Assembly: GCA_041746735.1 (NCBI GenBank)
Contig: JBGTGP010000018.1
Span: 94,840-158,839, forward strand
Direction of reading: 5' to 3'
Origin: Opimibacter sp041746735
GTDB taxonomy: Bacteria > Bacteroidota > Bacteroidia > Chitinophagales > Saprospiraceae
Length of the DNA: 64,000 nucleotides
This document shows positions 44,697 to 52,478 of the stretch, one piece after another. How positions within the stretch are numbered: position 1 is the first letter of the stretch; the number at the start of each line of letters is the position of its first letter. A program made the translations under genes and the position numbers. Under the pieces are notes generated by a model. That model worked only from the letters and a program-made list of their open reading frames with translations. It did no database searches and was not told where the DNA came from.

Positions 44697-45164
44697 ATGA
44701 AAAACAATCTTTTAGAAACATACTGGGAAGGCAAAACATCACTCCAGGAAGAGGAGCAACTGCTCCGCGACCAAAGCCAATCCTCCGGCCCTGAAGCCGC
44801 CTATTTCGCTATGATCGCGGAGGCGCGGAAACAAAAAAGCCGCCTTACCGCCGAAGACATCCATCAGTATAATCAACGGCAAATCCGGACATCTGCCCCG
44901 GTTGTGGCCCTACTTCCCATGTATCGGTGGATCGCCAGCGCCGCCGCCATCCTGGTCTTTGTGCTGGCCGGTATAGGCCTTTGGAATTATACCCGCCAGG
45001 TCACAGAACCGGTTCATATGGCCGAAACCTTCGATGATCCCTATAAAGCTTATGAGGAAGTCCGTCAGGCCCTGGCCTTCATGTCGTCCAAACTGAACCA
45101 ATCTCAGTCACAAGCCTTGAGCAACATTAAAAAAGCCGGCGAATATGCCGATATGTTCAAGTAA
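44697..45164 (+). CDS. Putative anti-sigma factor, single-pass membrane protein
   Basis: 155 residues. A charged N-terminal part (NLLETYWEGKTSLQEEEQLL, reminiscent of the zinc-less anti-sigma helix) is followed by one membrane helix, WIASAAAILVFVLAGIGLW, and a short extracytoplasmic tail. The role is inferred from its position 15 bp after an ECF sigma gene and from topology; no zinc motif (HxxxCxxC) is present. Confidence 0.75.
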   Translation: MKNNLLETYWEGKTSLQEEEQLLRDQSQSSGPEAAYFAMIAEARKQKSRLTAEDIHQYNQRQIRTSAPVVALLPMYRWIASAAAILVFVLAGIGLWNYTRQVTEPVHMAETFDDPYKAYEEVRQALAFMSSKLNQSQSQALSNIKKAGEYADMFK

Positions 45165-45197
45165 CCCATTTTGTCACTTTCATACAAATCTAATATC

Positions 45198-45710
45198 ATG
45201 AAATCTTTCATTTTTTCCTTCGCGGCTGTTCTTTTTACAGCCCTCACCTCCTTTGCTCAGGAGGATGCGATCACCCGGTATTTCAACAAGTATATCGATG
45301 ATCCCAAATTCAGTGCTGTTTATATCAGCCCGAAAATGTTCAATATGGTGTCTAAAATCGAAATCAAAGATATGGAGCCCGAAGTTCAGGAAGTCATCCG
45401 GAGCATGAAGGGTCTTCGGATAATCCATACAGAGCAAAACGCACTTCAATACTACAATGAAGCGCTGAAAACCATCAGTACGAATGAGTACGAACTTCTG
45501 CTGACGGCACGTGACGGTGGTGAAAATGTCCGTTTTATGGTCAAGGAAAAAGGCGACATCGTACAGGAACTCCTGATGATCGTCGGCGGCGAGAAAAACT
45601 TTGCACTAATGAGTTTCATCGGCAATATTGACCTCAAAAAGGTAGGCAAACTGGCCAAAGTGCTGGATATTGACAACCTCCAATACCTCAATAATATAGA
45701 TAAGAAGTAA
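45198..45710 (+). CDS. DUF4252 protein
   Basis: 170 residues with a signal peptide (MKSFIFSFAAVLFTALTSFAQ) from the ATG at 45198. The body (FSAVYISPKMFNMVSKIEI ... LLTARDGGENVRFMVKEKGD ... LLMIVGGEKNFALMSFIGNIDLKKVGKLAKVL) matches DUF4252, a periplasmic family often found behind ECF sigma/anti-sigma pairs in Bacteroidota. Function unknown; it may sense or answer the same stress as the sigma factor. Confidence 0.85.
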   Translation: MKSFIFSFAAVLFTALTSFAQEDAITRYFNKYIDDPKFSAVYISPKMFNMVSKIEIKDMEPEVQEVIRSMKGLRIIHTEQNALQYYNEALKTISTNEYELLLTARDGGENVRFMVKEKGDIVQELLMIVGGEKNFALMSFIGNIDLKKVGKLAKVLDIDNLQYLNNIDKK

Positions 45711-45776
45711 TCACTTGCCCAGTCTGCCTCTGACAACTATGTTGAAAAAGCAGGTGCAGGTATCATGGCCAAAAAG

Positions 45777-45811
45777 AAAAGCCATTCCGGTCTCCTGGAA
45801 TGGCTTTTTTA
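45777..45811 (+). terminator. Rho-independent terminator of the ECF/DUF4252 operon
   Basis: Stem AAAAGCCATTCC against GGAATGGCTTTT with an 8-nt loop, followed by T-run TTTTTT at about 45805-45810. It lies after the DUF4252 stop and before the convergent rpoD stop (45831), so it may serve both. Confidence 0.88.
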
Positions 45812-45830
45812 TTTCGTCAAAAAACCTGAA

Positions 45831-46700
45831 TCAGGCGCCGAGATAATTCTTAAGCAGCTTACTCCTGCTGGCCGATCTGAGTTTGTTGATGGCTTTATCT
45901 TTGATCTGACGGACACGTTCGCGTGTCAAACCAAAACGGTCCCCGATATCTTCCAGCGAAAGCGGATGTTCTACGCCGATACCGAAGTACAACTTGATCA
46001 CATCGGCCTGGCGATCTGTCAAAGTACCCAGTGACCGGTCGATCTCTCTTCGAAGTGAATCCAAATATTCCAATCCGGCATCTGTACCCGGGGTGTTTGG
46101 ATTTTCCAATACATCGAGAAGGGAGTTGTCTTCTCCGTCCACAAAGGGGGCATCCATGGATACATGTCGTGCCGCTACACCGAGTGTGGTCTCTACTTCG
46201 TCAGCGGATATCTCCAAGATCGTGGCCAGCTCTTCAGAAGAAGGTTCGCGCTCAAACTCCTGCTCTAACTGTGAAAAAGCACGATTAATCTTATTGAGAG
46301 ACCCAACTTTGTTGAGGGGCAGTCGCACTATCCGGGACTGTTCGGCAAGGGCTTGCAGAATGGACTGACGAATCCACCATACCGCATAGGATATAAACTT
46401 AAAACCTCTGGTTTCATCAAAACGCTGGGCGGCTTTGATCAGACCCAGATTGCCTTCATTGATAAGGTCACTGAGGGATAAACCCTGATTTTGATATTGT
46501 TTGGCTACCGAAACGACAAAGCGGAGATTCGCTTTGGTCAGGGTCTCGAGGGCGATCTGGTCGCCCTGTTTAATTTTCTTGGCGAGATCAACCTCCTTTT
46601 CGGGAGTCAGCAAGTCCACCTTACCGATCTCCTGCAGATATTTCTCCAGAGACTGACTTTCCCTGTTGGTAATAGATTTTGTGATCTTTAACTGCCTCAT
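45831..46700 (-). CDS. rpoD: Primary sigma factor RpoD (sigma-70), short Bacteroidota type
   Basis: 289 residues. The start MRQLKITKSITNRESQSLEKYLQ is the characteristic Bacteroidota form without the long region 1.1 of E. coli. Region 1.2 (SLEKYLQEIGKVDLLTPEKE), region 2 (LIKAAQRFDETRGFKFISYAVWWIRQSI with -10 recognition), region 3 and region 4 (LTDRQADVIKLYFGIG ... LSLEDIGDRFGLTRERVRQIKDKAINKL) are complete. It directs general transcription and recognises TTG/TAnnTTTG-type promoters in this phylum. A TACTTTTG box lies in its upstream region (46784-46791). Confidence 0.97.
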   Translation of the reverse strand: MRQLKITKSITNRESQSLEKYLQEIGKVDLLTPEKEVDLAKKIKQGDQIALETLTKANLRFVVSVAKQYQNQGLSLSDLINEGNLGLIKAAQRFDETRGFKFISYAVWWIRQSILQALAEQSRIVRLPLNKVGSLNKINRAFSQLEQEFEREPSSEELATILEISADEVETTLGVAARHVSMDAPFVDGEDNSLLDVLENPNTPGTDAGLEYLDSLRREIDRSLGTLTDRQADVIKLYFGIGVEHPLSLEDIGDRFGLTRERVRQIKDKAINKLRSASRSKLLKNYLGA

Positions 46701-47022
46701 GGCATGCGTGCGTTAAAATGTTTGGACGACTATTGGGGTCAAAAAACGTACCGTAAAATACAATTTGACCTCAAAAGAGCCGCAAAAGTACGACTTTCTG
46801 GTGTCCCTTAGGTTATTTTTATGATTCTCCCCCCGCCTGGCTCCCCAAATCACCCCGACACCAATGCAGACCGGCTATTAACAGACGAGGGAGAAACAGT
46901 GATTAAATGGCAAACCCGGAAAAAAAGTTCAATAGTTTGTTATATTCAGAAATTCTGTTTTATTTACGCCCTGCTGGAGAAGACCCTGCCTTGTGGTCCG
47001 GGTCTCCATCCAGTTTCAAACT
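46701..47022. other. Divergent intergenic region between rpoD and the START-like gene
   Basis: About 320 bp without a credible gene. It holds the TAnnTTTG-type box for rpoD (46784-46791). A plus-strand frame of 75 codons (46821-47048) has no family features. No other signal is recognised. Confidence 0.6.
46784..46791 (-). promoter_or_regulatory. Putative -7 box upstream of rpoD
   Basis: On the minus strand TACTTTTG fits TAnnTTTG, about 84 bp before the rpoD ATG. No -33 TTG is clear. Confidence 0.35.
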
Positions 47023-47400
47023 ATGAAGCGTGTACCTGTAGATCTTGAGTATATTTTTAAAGCCTCGCCAGCGATATTGTACAAATTCCTGACGACCCCG
47101 GCCTGCCTGATCCGTTGGTTTTGCGACGGGGTGGATATCAATGGTGATGTCTATACGTTTACCTGGAATGGAAGTGAAGAAAACGCCGAAGTCGTCGATG
47201 ACATCGAAGAGGAAAGACTACGCTTCAAGTGGGAAGATGCTCCCCGCCATGAATATCTGGAATTCAGGATGTACCTCTCTCCCGTCACCGAAGAGACCGT
47301 ATTGGAGATTACTGATTTTGCCAACGAAAAGGAGGTGGACGACCTGAAAAAACTCTGGGACAGCCAGATCAAAAATCTACGTTTGGAAACCGGCGGCTAA
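47023..47400 (+). CDS. START-like/AHSA1 (SRPBCC) domain protein
   Basis: 125 residues from the ATG at 47023; an upstream start (46993) adds ten odd residues. The sequence KRVPVDLEYIFKASPAILYKFL, FTWNGSEENAEVVD, RLRFKWED and EITDFANEKEVDDLKKLWDSQIKNLR matches the Bacteroidota START-like family related to Aha1-type proteins. The conserved end EITDFANEKEVDDL is diagnostic. Role unknown. Confidence 0.9.
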   Translation: MKRVPVDLEYIFKASPAILYKFLTTPACLIRWFCDGVDINGDVYTFTWNGSEENAEVVDDIEEERLRFKWEDAPRHEYLEFRMYLSPVTEETVLEITDFANEKEVDDLKKLWDSQIKNLRLETGG

Positions 47401-47419
47401 ATCACCCGCATTCCTGGTC

Positions 47420-48427
47420 TTATAACCCTTCGATTCCCGTCACAGTCGTGTACTTAAAGGAAAGTTTTTGTTCCGGATAGACCCGCCGAAAAGCAGACTG
47501 ACACATCATCGTCGCTTCATGAAACCCGCAAAGGATCAACTTTAGTTTACCTTCATAGGTATTGATATCCCCTACGGCATAGATCCCCGGTATGTTCGTG
47601 CTGCAATCTTTCGGATGGACCACAATGGCATTCTTGTCCAATCCCAAACCCCATTCAGCTATGGGTCCCAGCTTAGGTGTAAGACCGAATAATGGCAGGA
47701 AAAAATTGGCATCGTGGGATACAATACCTTCAGGAGAATCAATTTCAACACTTTCCAGCCGACCATTGCCTGACAAATGGATGACACTGGCTTCGGTTAT
47801 CAATTTAACTTTTTCGGCTCTGACCAGTTTCATGACTCTATCTACCGAATCAGGTGCTCCTCTGAAACTGGTACGACGGTGCACCAGCGTCACATAGCTA
47901 CCTCGGCTGGACAACTCGATGGTCCAATCCAAAGCGGAATCCCCTCCTCCGGAGATGATCACCTTTTGGCCTTTGTATTGGTCCGGATCCTTTATAAAAT
48001 AGTCTACCCCTTTTCCTTCATATTGTTCAATACCTTCGATAGGTGGTTTGCGCGGTTCAAAACATCCAAGTCCGCCGGCTATCACAATGACTTTGGCTTC
48101 CATTCGGGTTCCTTCACTACCGATAACCATAAAAGAGCCGTCATCGAGTTTTTCAATTGTGTCGGCTCTTTCACCCAGCGTAAAGGTGGGTTTAAAAGGC
48201 TCAATCTGCCGCATCAGATTGTCTACCAGGTCACTGGCCATAATTATCGGGTATCCGGGGATATCGTAGATTGGCTTTTTAGGATAAATCTCAGAAAGCT
48301 GCCCACCAACTTGAGGTAAAACATCAATGAGGTGGCATTTTATTTTTAACAAGCCGGCTTCGAAAACTGTAAATAACCCTACAGGTCCCGCACCGATGAT
48401 CAGCATATCTGTTTTGAACGTACCCAT
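47420..48427 (-). CDS. Ferredoxin/flavodoxin-NADP(+) reductase-like enzyme (YumC type)
   Basis: 335 residues from the ATG at 48427 (upstream frame to 48553 is spurious). Two dinucleotide-binding folds: FAD motif MLIIGAGPVGLFTVFEAG and NADPH motif KVIISGGGDSALDWTIEL, with the C-terminal FAD contact GIYAVGDINTYEGKLKLILCGF. There is no CxxC redox pair, which separates it from thioredoxin reductase and places it in the TrxR-like ferredoxin-NADP reductases (YumC). It would pass electrons between NADPH and ferredoxin. Neighbouring genes do not point to a pathway. Confidence 0.88.
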   Translation of the reverse strand: MGTFKTDMLIIGAGPVGLFTVFEAGLLKIKCHLIDVLPQVGGQLSEIYPKKPIYDIPGYPIIMASDLVDNLMRQIEPFKPTFTLGERADTIEKLDDGSFMVIGSEGTRMEAKVIVIAGGLGCFEPRKPPIEGIEQYEGKGVDYFIKDPDQYKGQKVIISGGGDSALDWTIELSSRGSYVTLVHRRTSFRGAPDSVDRVMKLVRAEKVKLITEASVIHLSGNGRLESVEIDSPEGIVSHDANFFLPLFGLTPKLGPIAEWGLGLDKNAIVVHPKDCSTNIPGIYAVGDINTYEGKLKLILCGFHEATMMCQSAFRRVYPEQKLSFKYTTVTGIEGL

Positions 48428-48494
48428 GACGCTGTTTAAGCCTGCAAAGGTAAACGGAGCGAACGACAATATTGAACACCTACTGGTGGAGTGA

Positions 48495-49484
48495 TTAATT
48501 GCAGGTTCCGCCTCGAATGATAAACCGGCCATCTTCCTGGACCAGCGTAGCATTAATGGAAATCGTGATCGCCCGTAGGACTGAGCGGATTTCAGGCTGA
48601 CTGAAGGGCTGGGGAATAGATATCCGGCAGGATCGTACTGCTGGCGATTCTATCTGTACCGCCACATCGAAATAATCCGATATATCCTGCACGACGGATT
48701 GTAGTTCCATGTTGACAAATTTCAATTGCCGGGTGTGCCAGGCATTCACATTTGGGGATGGGTTGGGAAGGTGTTGCAGACGTTCTGCATTTCGAATGGC
48801 TGATTCCCCTCCGATAAGCGCTATAGCCTGCCCGGGATGCTCCAGCAATGAGAAAATAACTTTACCTGAAGTCACATATATCGCTTCGTGGCCCTCTTCC
48901 TGTCGAAGGGTAAAGGCTGTACCAACGACCTCGGTCCTAGTAGCTCCGCATAGCACTTCAAAGGGACTTGACGGATCAGTCTGAACTTCGAAGTAACCTT
49001 CACCCGTCAATTCTACCAGTCTTTTTTTCTTCGAAAACGGGTATACTTTCAATACAGCTCCATGGTGCAGGAAGACCTGAGAGCCATCTTTCAGTACGAC
49101 AGGATCCTCAAGATGACCGGATTCTGCATTATACAGAACAGGTGTTGTCCGGCTAAAAAAGATCATATAGACACCGGCTATGCCTAAAAGCAAGGCAGCA
49201 GCTATTCTGTACACCAACATTCGTCCGGCGAACAACGGTTTGGTACCACTCGATTGTTGGATCGCTACCTTCTCCCACGCCCTTTCGGTATCCCAATCCA
49301 ACTCCCGAGAACGGTCTGAATGATGCCAGAGTTTTCTGACTGTTTCAAACTCCCGGGCTAGAACAGGGTCGTTATGGACTTCCTGCTCCCACTCTAACCG
49401 TTCCTGCTCCGACATCTCTCCGGTCAGATACCGACCCATCCGCACTTCTGTTGGTTCATTCATATTCCAAAAATTAGACACCAT
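48495..49484 (-). CDS. FecR family anti-sigma factor
   Basis: 329 residues: a cytoplasmic N-terminal part (EPTEVRMGRYLTGEMSEQERLEWEQEV in parts, then RAWEKVA), one membrane helix (LVYRIAAALLLGIAGVYMIFF), the periplasmic FecR domain (VVLKDGSQVFLHHGAVLKVYPF ... GEGYFEVQTDPSSPFEVLCG ... VVGTAFTLRQEEG) and the C-terminal DUF4974-like domain (LKFVNMELQSVVQDISDYFDV). FecR proteins hold an ECF sigma factor until a TonB-dependent receptor signals. The start codon overlaps the stop of the sigma gene by 1 base (TAATG), so they are coupled. No TonB-dependent receptor follows. Confidence 0.94.
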   Translation of the reverse strand: MVSNFWNMNEPTEVRMGRYLTGEMSEQERLEWEQEVHNDPVLAREFETVRKLWHHSDRSRELDWDTERAWEKVAIQQSSGTKPLFAGRMLVYRIAAALLLGIAGVYMIFFSRTTPVLYNAESGHLEDPVVLKDGSQVFLHHGAVLKVYPFSKKKRLVELTGEGYFEVQTDPSSPFEVLCGATRTEVVGTAFTLRQEEGHEAIYVTSGKVIFSLLEHPGQAIALIGGESAIRNAERLQHLPNPSPNVNAWHTRQLKFVNMELQSVVQDISDYFDVAVQIESPAVRSCRISIPQPFSQPEIRSVLRAITISINATLVQEDGRFIIRGGTCN

Positions 49485-50002
49485 TATTCCGTTCTCCCCC
49501 TATGTTCTGCCACGGCTACGCGTAGCAATTTCAGGGCTTTCCCGATTTGATTTTCTACTGTTTTAATTGAAATCTGCAATTGACCAGCAATTTCAGCGTA
49601 CGACATTTCATCATGTCGGCTGAGCAGAAATACAATGCGGCATTTTTCCGGGAGTTCCTGTATGGCCCGCTCAAGCCGGGCCTGCAACTCCTCCAATTCC
49701 AGATTCAGGATAATATCTGCTTCCCTGTGTCCCGTATCCTTCTCCTTGTGGACAGCCGTCTCCAGTTCGTCCCAGTTATACTTTCGGGTATCACGAAGGT
49801 AGTTGAGGCTGCGGCTAATGGCCATACGGCGGAGGTAGGCCGACTCAGAGGTATGGATGGTCAGTTGGTCACGCTTGGACCACAACTCGGCAAACATGTC
49901 CTGAGCGATATCCTCCGTGCGAACACGATCCTGGACATACCGGTTGATAATATTGCAGACATAAGCGTAGTGCAGCCTGAACAATTGTTCAACAGAATCC
50001 AT
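49484..50002 (-). CDS. ECF sigma factor (FecI type)
   Basis: 172 residues from the ATG at 50002. Region 2: LHYAYVCNIINRYVQDRVRTEDIAQDMFAELW; region 4: LPEKCRIVFLLSRHDEMSYAEIAGQLQISIKTVENQIGKALKLLR (read in parts). Paired with the FecR gene by a 1-base overlap. The extension to 50050 starts at TTG and adds sequence outside the family. Confidence 0.93.
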   Translation of the reverse strand: MDSVEQLFRLHYAYVCNIINRYVQDRVRTEDIAQDMFAELWSKRDQLTIHTSESAYLRRMAISRSLNYLRDTRKYNWDELETAVHKEKDTGHREADIILNLELEELQARLERAIQELPEKCRIVFLLSRHDEMSYAEIAGQLQISIKTVENQIGKALKLLRVAVAEHRGRTE

Positions 50003-50140
50003 TTGGTAAGAGGTGTATATCGGTTTCGCTGTGCTTCCAAAAGTCTGCAATTATCCTGAGAGTATTCAGGCTATATCCGTAAAATAGCGGACATTCATTC
50101 ATTTAATCTATAACTTTCCACTCTAAATCACTTTGCAAGA

Positions 50141-50923
50141 ATGAAAAACGCGCTTTTCCTTATCTGTTTCAGCCTGATCCTGGTCCAATGCAAACCCGGA
50201 ACTACAAAGAGTGATATTGATGGTTCATCGGCATCTGATTCGACCTCTACCCGAGTTACCCTGACGCCATTCAGTGCATCCCGTGCATTTCCGGATGCCA
50301 GTATAAAGGCTATGGCCTATATCGGTGGTACTTTTTCTACTGTGATCGGTGGTTCCTCCTTCAAACTGGGGGAGCAAACGCCAGATGCCCCGTCCAAGAA
50401 TTGCGCCAACAGCAAGGAAGGGCAGCACCTTCACCTGATCGTAAATACAGAACCCTACCTGGCGAAATATGAATCCTCATTTACCCACGATATACCGGAC
50501 GGTGACCATTTCATCCTGTGCTTTTTATCCCGTTCCTATCATGAGAGCCTCAAAACGGCTGAAGCGTATAAAGCCGCCAAAGTCACCGTGGTCAACAAAA
50601 GCATCACAAAATCTGAGCCGATCGAGGGACCTATGCTATTTTACAGCAGGCCCAAAGGACTATATACCGGAGATGATACCAAAAAGGTGATGCTGGACTT
50701 CTACCTGGTCAACACCGATATGACCGGCTACACGGTGGAAGCGGATATCAACGGAGAAAAACATATCCTCGATAAGTGGCAGCCCTATTATATGGAAGGA
50801 TTACCTGAAGGTGACAATACCATTAAACTAACTTTGCTGGACTCTACCGGCCAGGCGGCTAACATTCCTCTCAACCCGATAAGTCGTACTTTCCAACTGG
50901 AAAAAACTCCGGTAACTAATTAG
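50141..50923 (+). CDS. Lipoprotein of unknown function
   Basis: 260 residues. Lipoprotein signal with lipobox LILVQC (Cys17), then a Ser/Thr/Asp-rich spacer, and a compact beta-type body containing NCANSKEGQHLHLIVNTEP, DIPDGDHFILCFLSRSYHESL and EGPMLFYSRPKGLYTGDDTKK. I do not recognise a domain. It is divergent from the ECF/FecR pair (about 140 bp between starts) and upstream of tRNA-His. Possibly regulated by that pair, but this is a guess from position. Confidence 0.7.
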   Translation: MKNALFLICFSLILVQCKPGTTKSDIDGSSASDSTSTRVTLTPFSASRAFPDASIKAMAYIGGTFSTVIGGSSFKLGEQTPDAPSKNCANSKEGQHLHLIVNTEPYLAKYESSFTHDIPDGDHFILCFLSRSYHESLKTAEAYKAAKVTVVNKSITKSEPIEGPMLFYSRPKGLYTGDDTKKVMLDFYLVNTDMTGYTVEADINGEKHILDKWQPYYMEGLPEGDNTIKLTLLDSTGQAANIPLNPISRTFQLEKTPVTN

Positions 50924-50985
50924 AGAAACTGTATATTTGTGGCCCGTTTTGCAAACGTGTCGCAGCGTTTGAAACCGGATACATG

Positions 50986-51059
50986 GTGGTTGTAGCTCAG
51001 TTGGTTAGAGCGCCAGATTGTGGCTCTGGAGGTCGTCGGTTCGAATCCGATCTTCCACC
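50986..51059 (+). tRNA. tRNA-His (anticodon GTG)
   Basis: Cloverleaf read by eye: D stem GCTC/GAGC, anticodon stem CCAGA/TCTGG around TTGTGGC (anticodon GTG), T stem GTCGG/CCGAT. The G at 50985 is the extra 5' G(-1) that histidine tRNAs need, paired with C73. CCA is not encoded. The acceptor stem has two adjacent U-U oppositions (positions 5-68 and 6-67). Confidence 0.93.
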
Positions 51060-51092
51060 CTTGCAGATAGCCTGTGGCCTCATCGTTACAGG

Positions 51093-52409
51093 CTATTTTC
51101 TTTTTTTTCTCCAAAAGGCCAGAAAATCACCCACCACATAACTACTGCCTCCTACGAAAATCAGATCGCCTGGTGCAGCAGCTCTGAGCGAATCCTGAAA
51201 AGCCTTTCGTACTTGCTTAAAGATCCGACCCTCCAACCCTGCGGCCTTGCCCTGGTCTGCAGTTTCCCATGCCGGCCTGCGTCTGGGGATATCGGGTTCA
51301 CACCAATAATAAAAGCCCTCTCGGGGGAAAAGGGAAAGAATTCCTGATATGTCTTTATCCGAAACAAAGCCAAGTACAAAATGCCTTTTCATGGCCGGCA
51401 GGGCCAGCAGACGAGGCAGCATGACCGCCATGCCCTCCTTGTTGTGGGCCGCATCTGTAATGACCATGGGATGCTTCTGAAGAATCATCCATCTACCGAT
51501 CATGCCAGTAGCCGGAATGACCTTTGCCAACCCTTTCCGGATACTGCTATCTGAAATAGGATTACCTGAGTAATAGTGATTCCACCACCAGATTGCTTCC
51601 AGCACCGTGCGTACATTTTGTAACTGAAAAGGTCCTGAAAGATCCGTACTGATCTGATCCAGCCAGTCACCAGATCTGAGCCCTACGCTGAAACGCTGAA
51701 TAGAGAGGGATGATTTCTCCAGGCTCATCGTAATATGTCTGGAGGCGAAGTGGATCGGCGCTTTACAACTTTCAGCTTTGCGTTTGAATACGCTGGCGGT
51801 TTGAGGATGCCATTCACCGATGATGGCAGGAATGCCGGGCTTGATGATACCTGCCTTCTCAGAGGCGATGAGCGGCAAGGTCTCACCGAGCATCTGGGTA
51901 TGGTCCAACCCTATATTGGTAATGATGGACATCCGGGGTGTGATAATGTTGGTGGAATCGAGGCGCCCACCCAGACCCGTCTCTATAATGGCCATATCGA
52001 CGCGTTGCTGTCTGAAATAGTCGAAAGCCATAGCGACGGTAATCTCAAAAAATGAAGGTTGTATAGGTTTCCAGTCCAGCTGATATCGCTCGACAAAACG
52101 GATCACCTGTTTTTTAGATATCATTTGTCCGTTGATGCGGATGCGTTCGCGAAAATCGATATAATGCGGAGAGGTATACAAACCCACCTTTTTGCCCGCG
52201 GCCTGAAAGATGGACGCCAGCATATGGGATGTACTTCCTTTTCCGTTAGTACCGGCTACATGAATGGACGGAAAAGTAAGGTGTGGGTCGTCCAGCATGG
52301 TGCAGAGCAAACGGATATTGGTCAGGTCTTTTTTTATGGCCGCATCCCCTATCCGCTGGAACATCGGAAGAGACGCATATAGGAAATCGAGTACCTGCTG
52401 ATAGGTCAT
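51093..52409 (-). CDS. folC: Bifunctional folylpolyglutamate synthase/dihydrofolate synthase
   Basis: 438 residues. ATP-binding loop IHVAGTNGKGSTSHMLASI, the Mur-ligase-type ETGLGGRLDSTNII, IGLDHTQMLGETLPLIASEKAGIIKPG in sections, and DAAHNKEG in the C-terminal domain. It adds glutamates to folates and makes dihydrofolate from dihydropteroate. The long C-terminal part has REGFYYWCEPDIPRRRPAW and ends with FVGGSSYVVGDFLAF, conserved in FolC. The gene faces the tRNA and is divergent from the M28 peptidase gene. Confidence 0.95.
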   Translation of the reverse strand: MTYQQVLDFLYASLPMFQRIGDAAIKKDLTNIRLLCTMLDDPHLTFPSIHVAGTNGKGSTSHMLASIFQAAGKKVGLYTSPHYIDFRERIRINGQMISKKQVIRFVERYQLDWKPIQPSFFEITVAMAFDYFRQQRVDMAIIETGLGGRLDSTNIITPRMSIITNIGLDHTQMLGETLPLIASEKAGIIKPGIPAIIGEWHPQTASVFKRKAESCKAPIHFASRHITMSLEKSSLSIQRFSVGLRSGDWLDQISTDLSGPFQLQNVRTVLEAIWWWNHYYSGNPISDSSIRKGLAKVIPATGMIGRWMILQKHPMVITDAAHNKEGMAVMLPRLLALPAMKRHFVLGFVSDKDISGILSLFPREGFYYWCEPDIPRRRPAWETADQGKAAGLEGRIFKQVRKAFQDSLRAAAPGDLIFVGGSSYVVGDFLAFWRKKRK

Positions 52410-52453
52410 AGGTCCGTGCGATTGGTCCGTTCGGGATGAACGATGCTTTTACG

Positions 52454-52461
52454 TACTTTTG
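52454..52461 (+). promoter_or_regulatory. Putative -7 box upstream of the M28 peptidase gene
   Basis: TACTTTTG fits TAnnTTTG, 17 bp before the ATG at 52479. A TTG occurs about 30 bp further upstream, longer than the normal spacing. Confidence 0.35.
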
Positions 52462-52478
52462 TTTCAAACCATACCATT

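Noticed and set aside
46821..47048. Plus-strand frame of 75 codons before the START-like gene
   Set aside because: No family features and it overlaps the start of the real gene in another frame.
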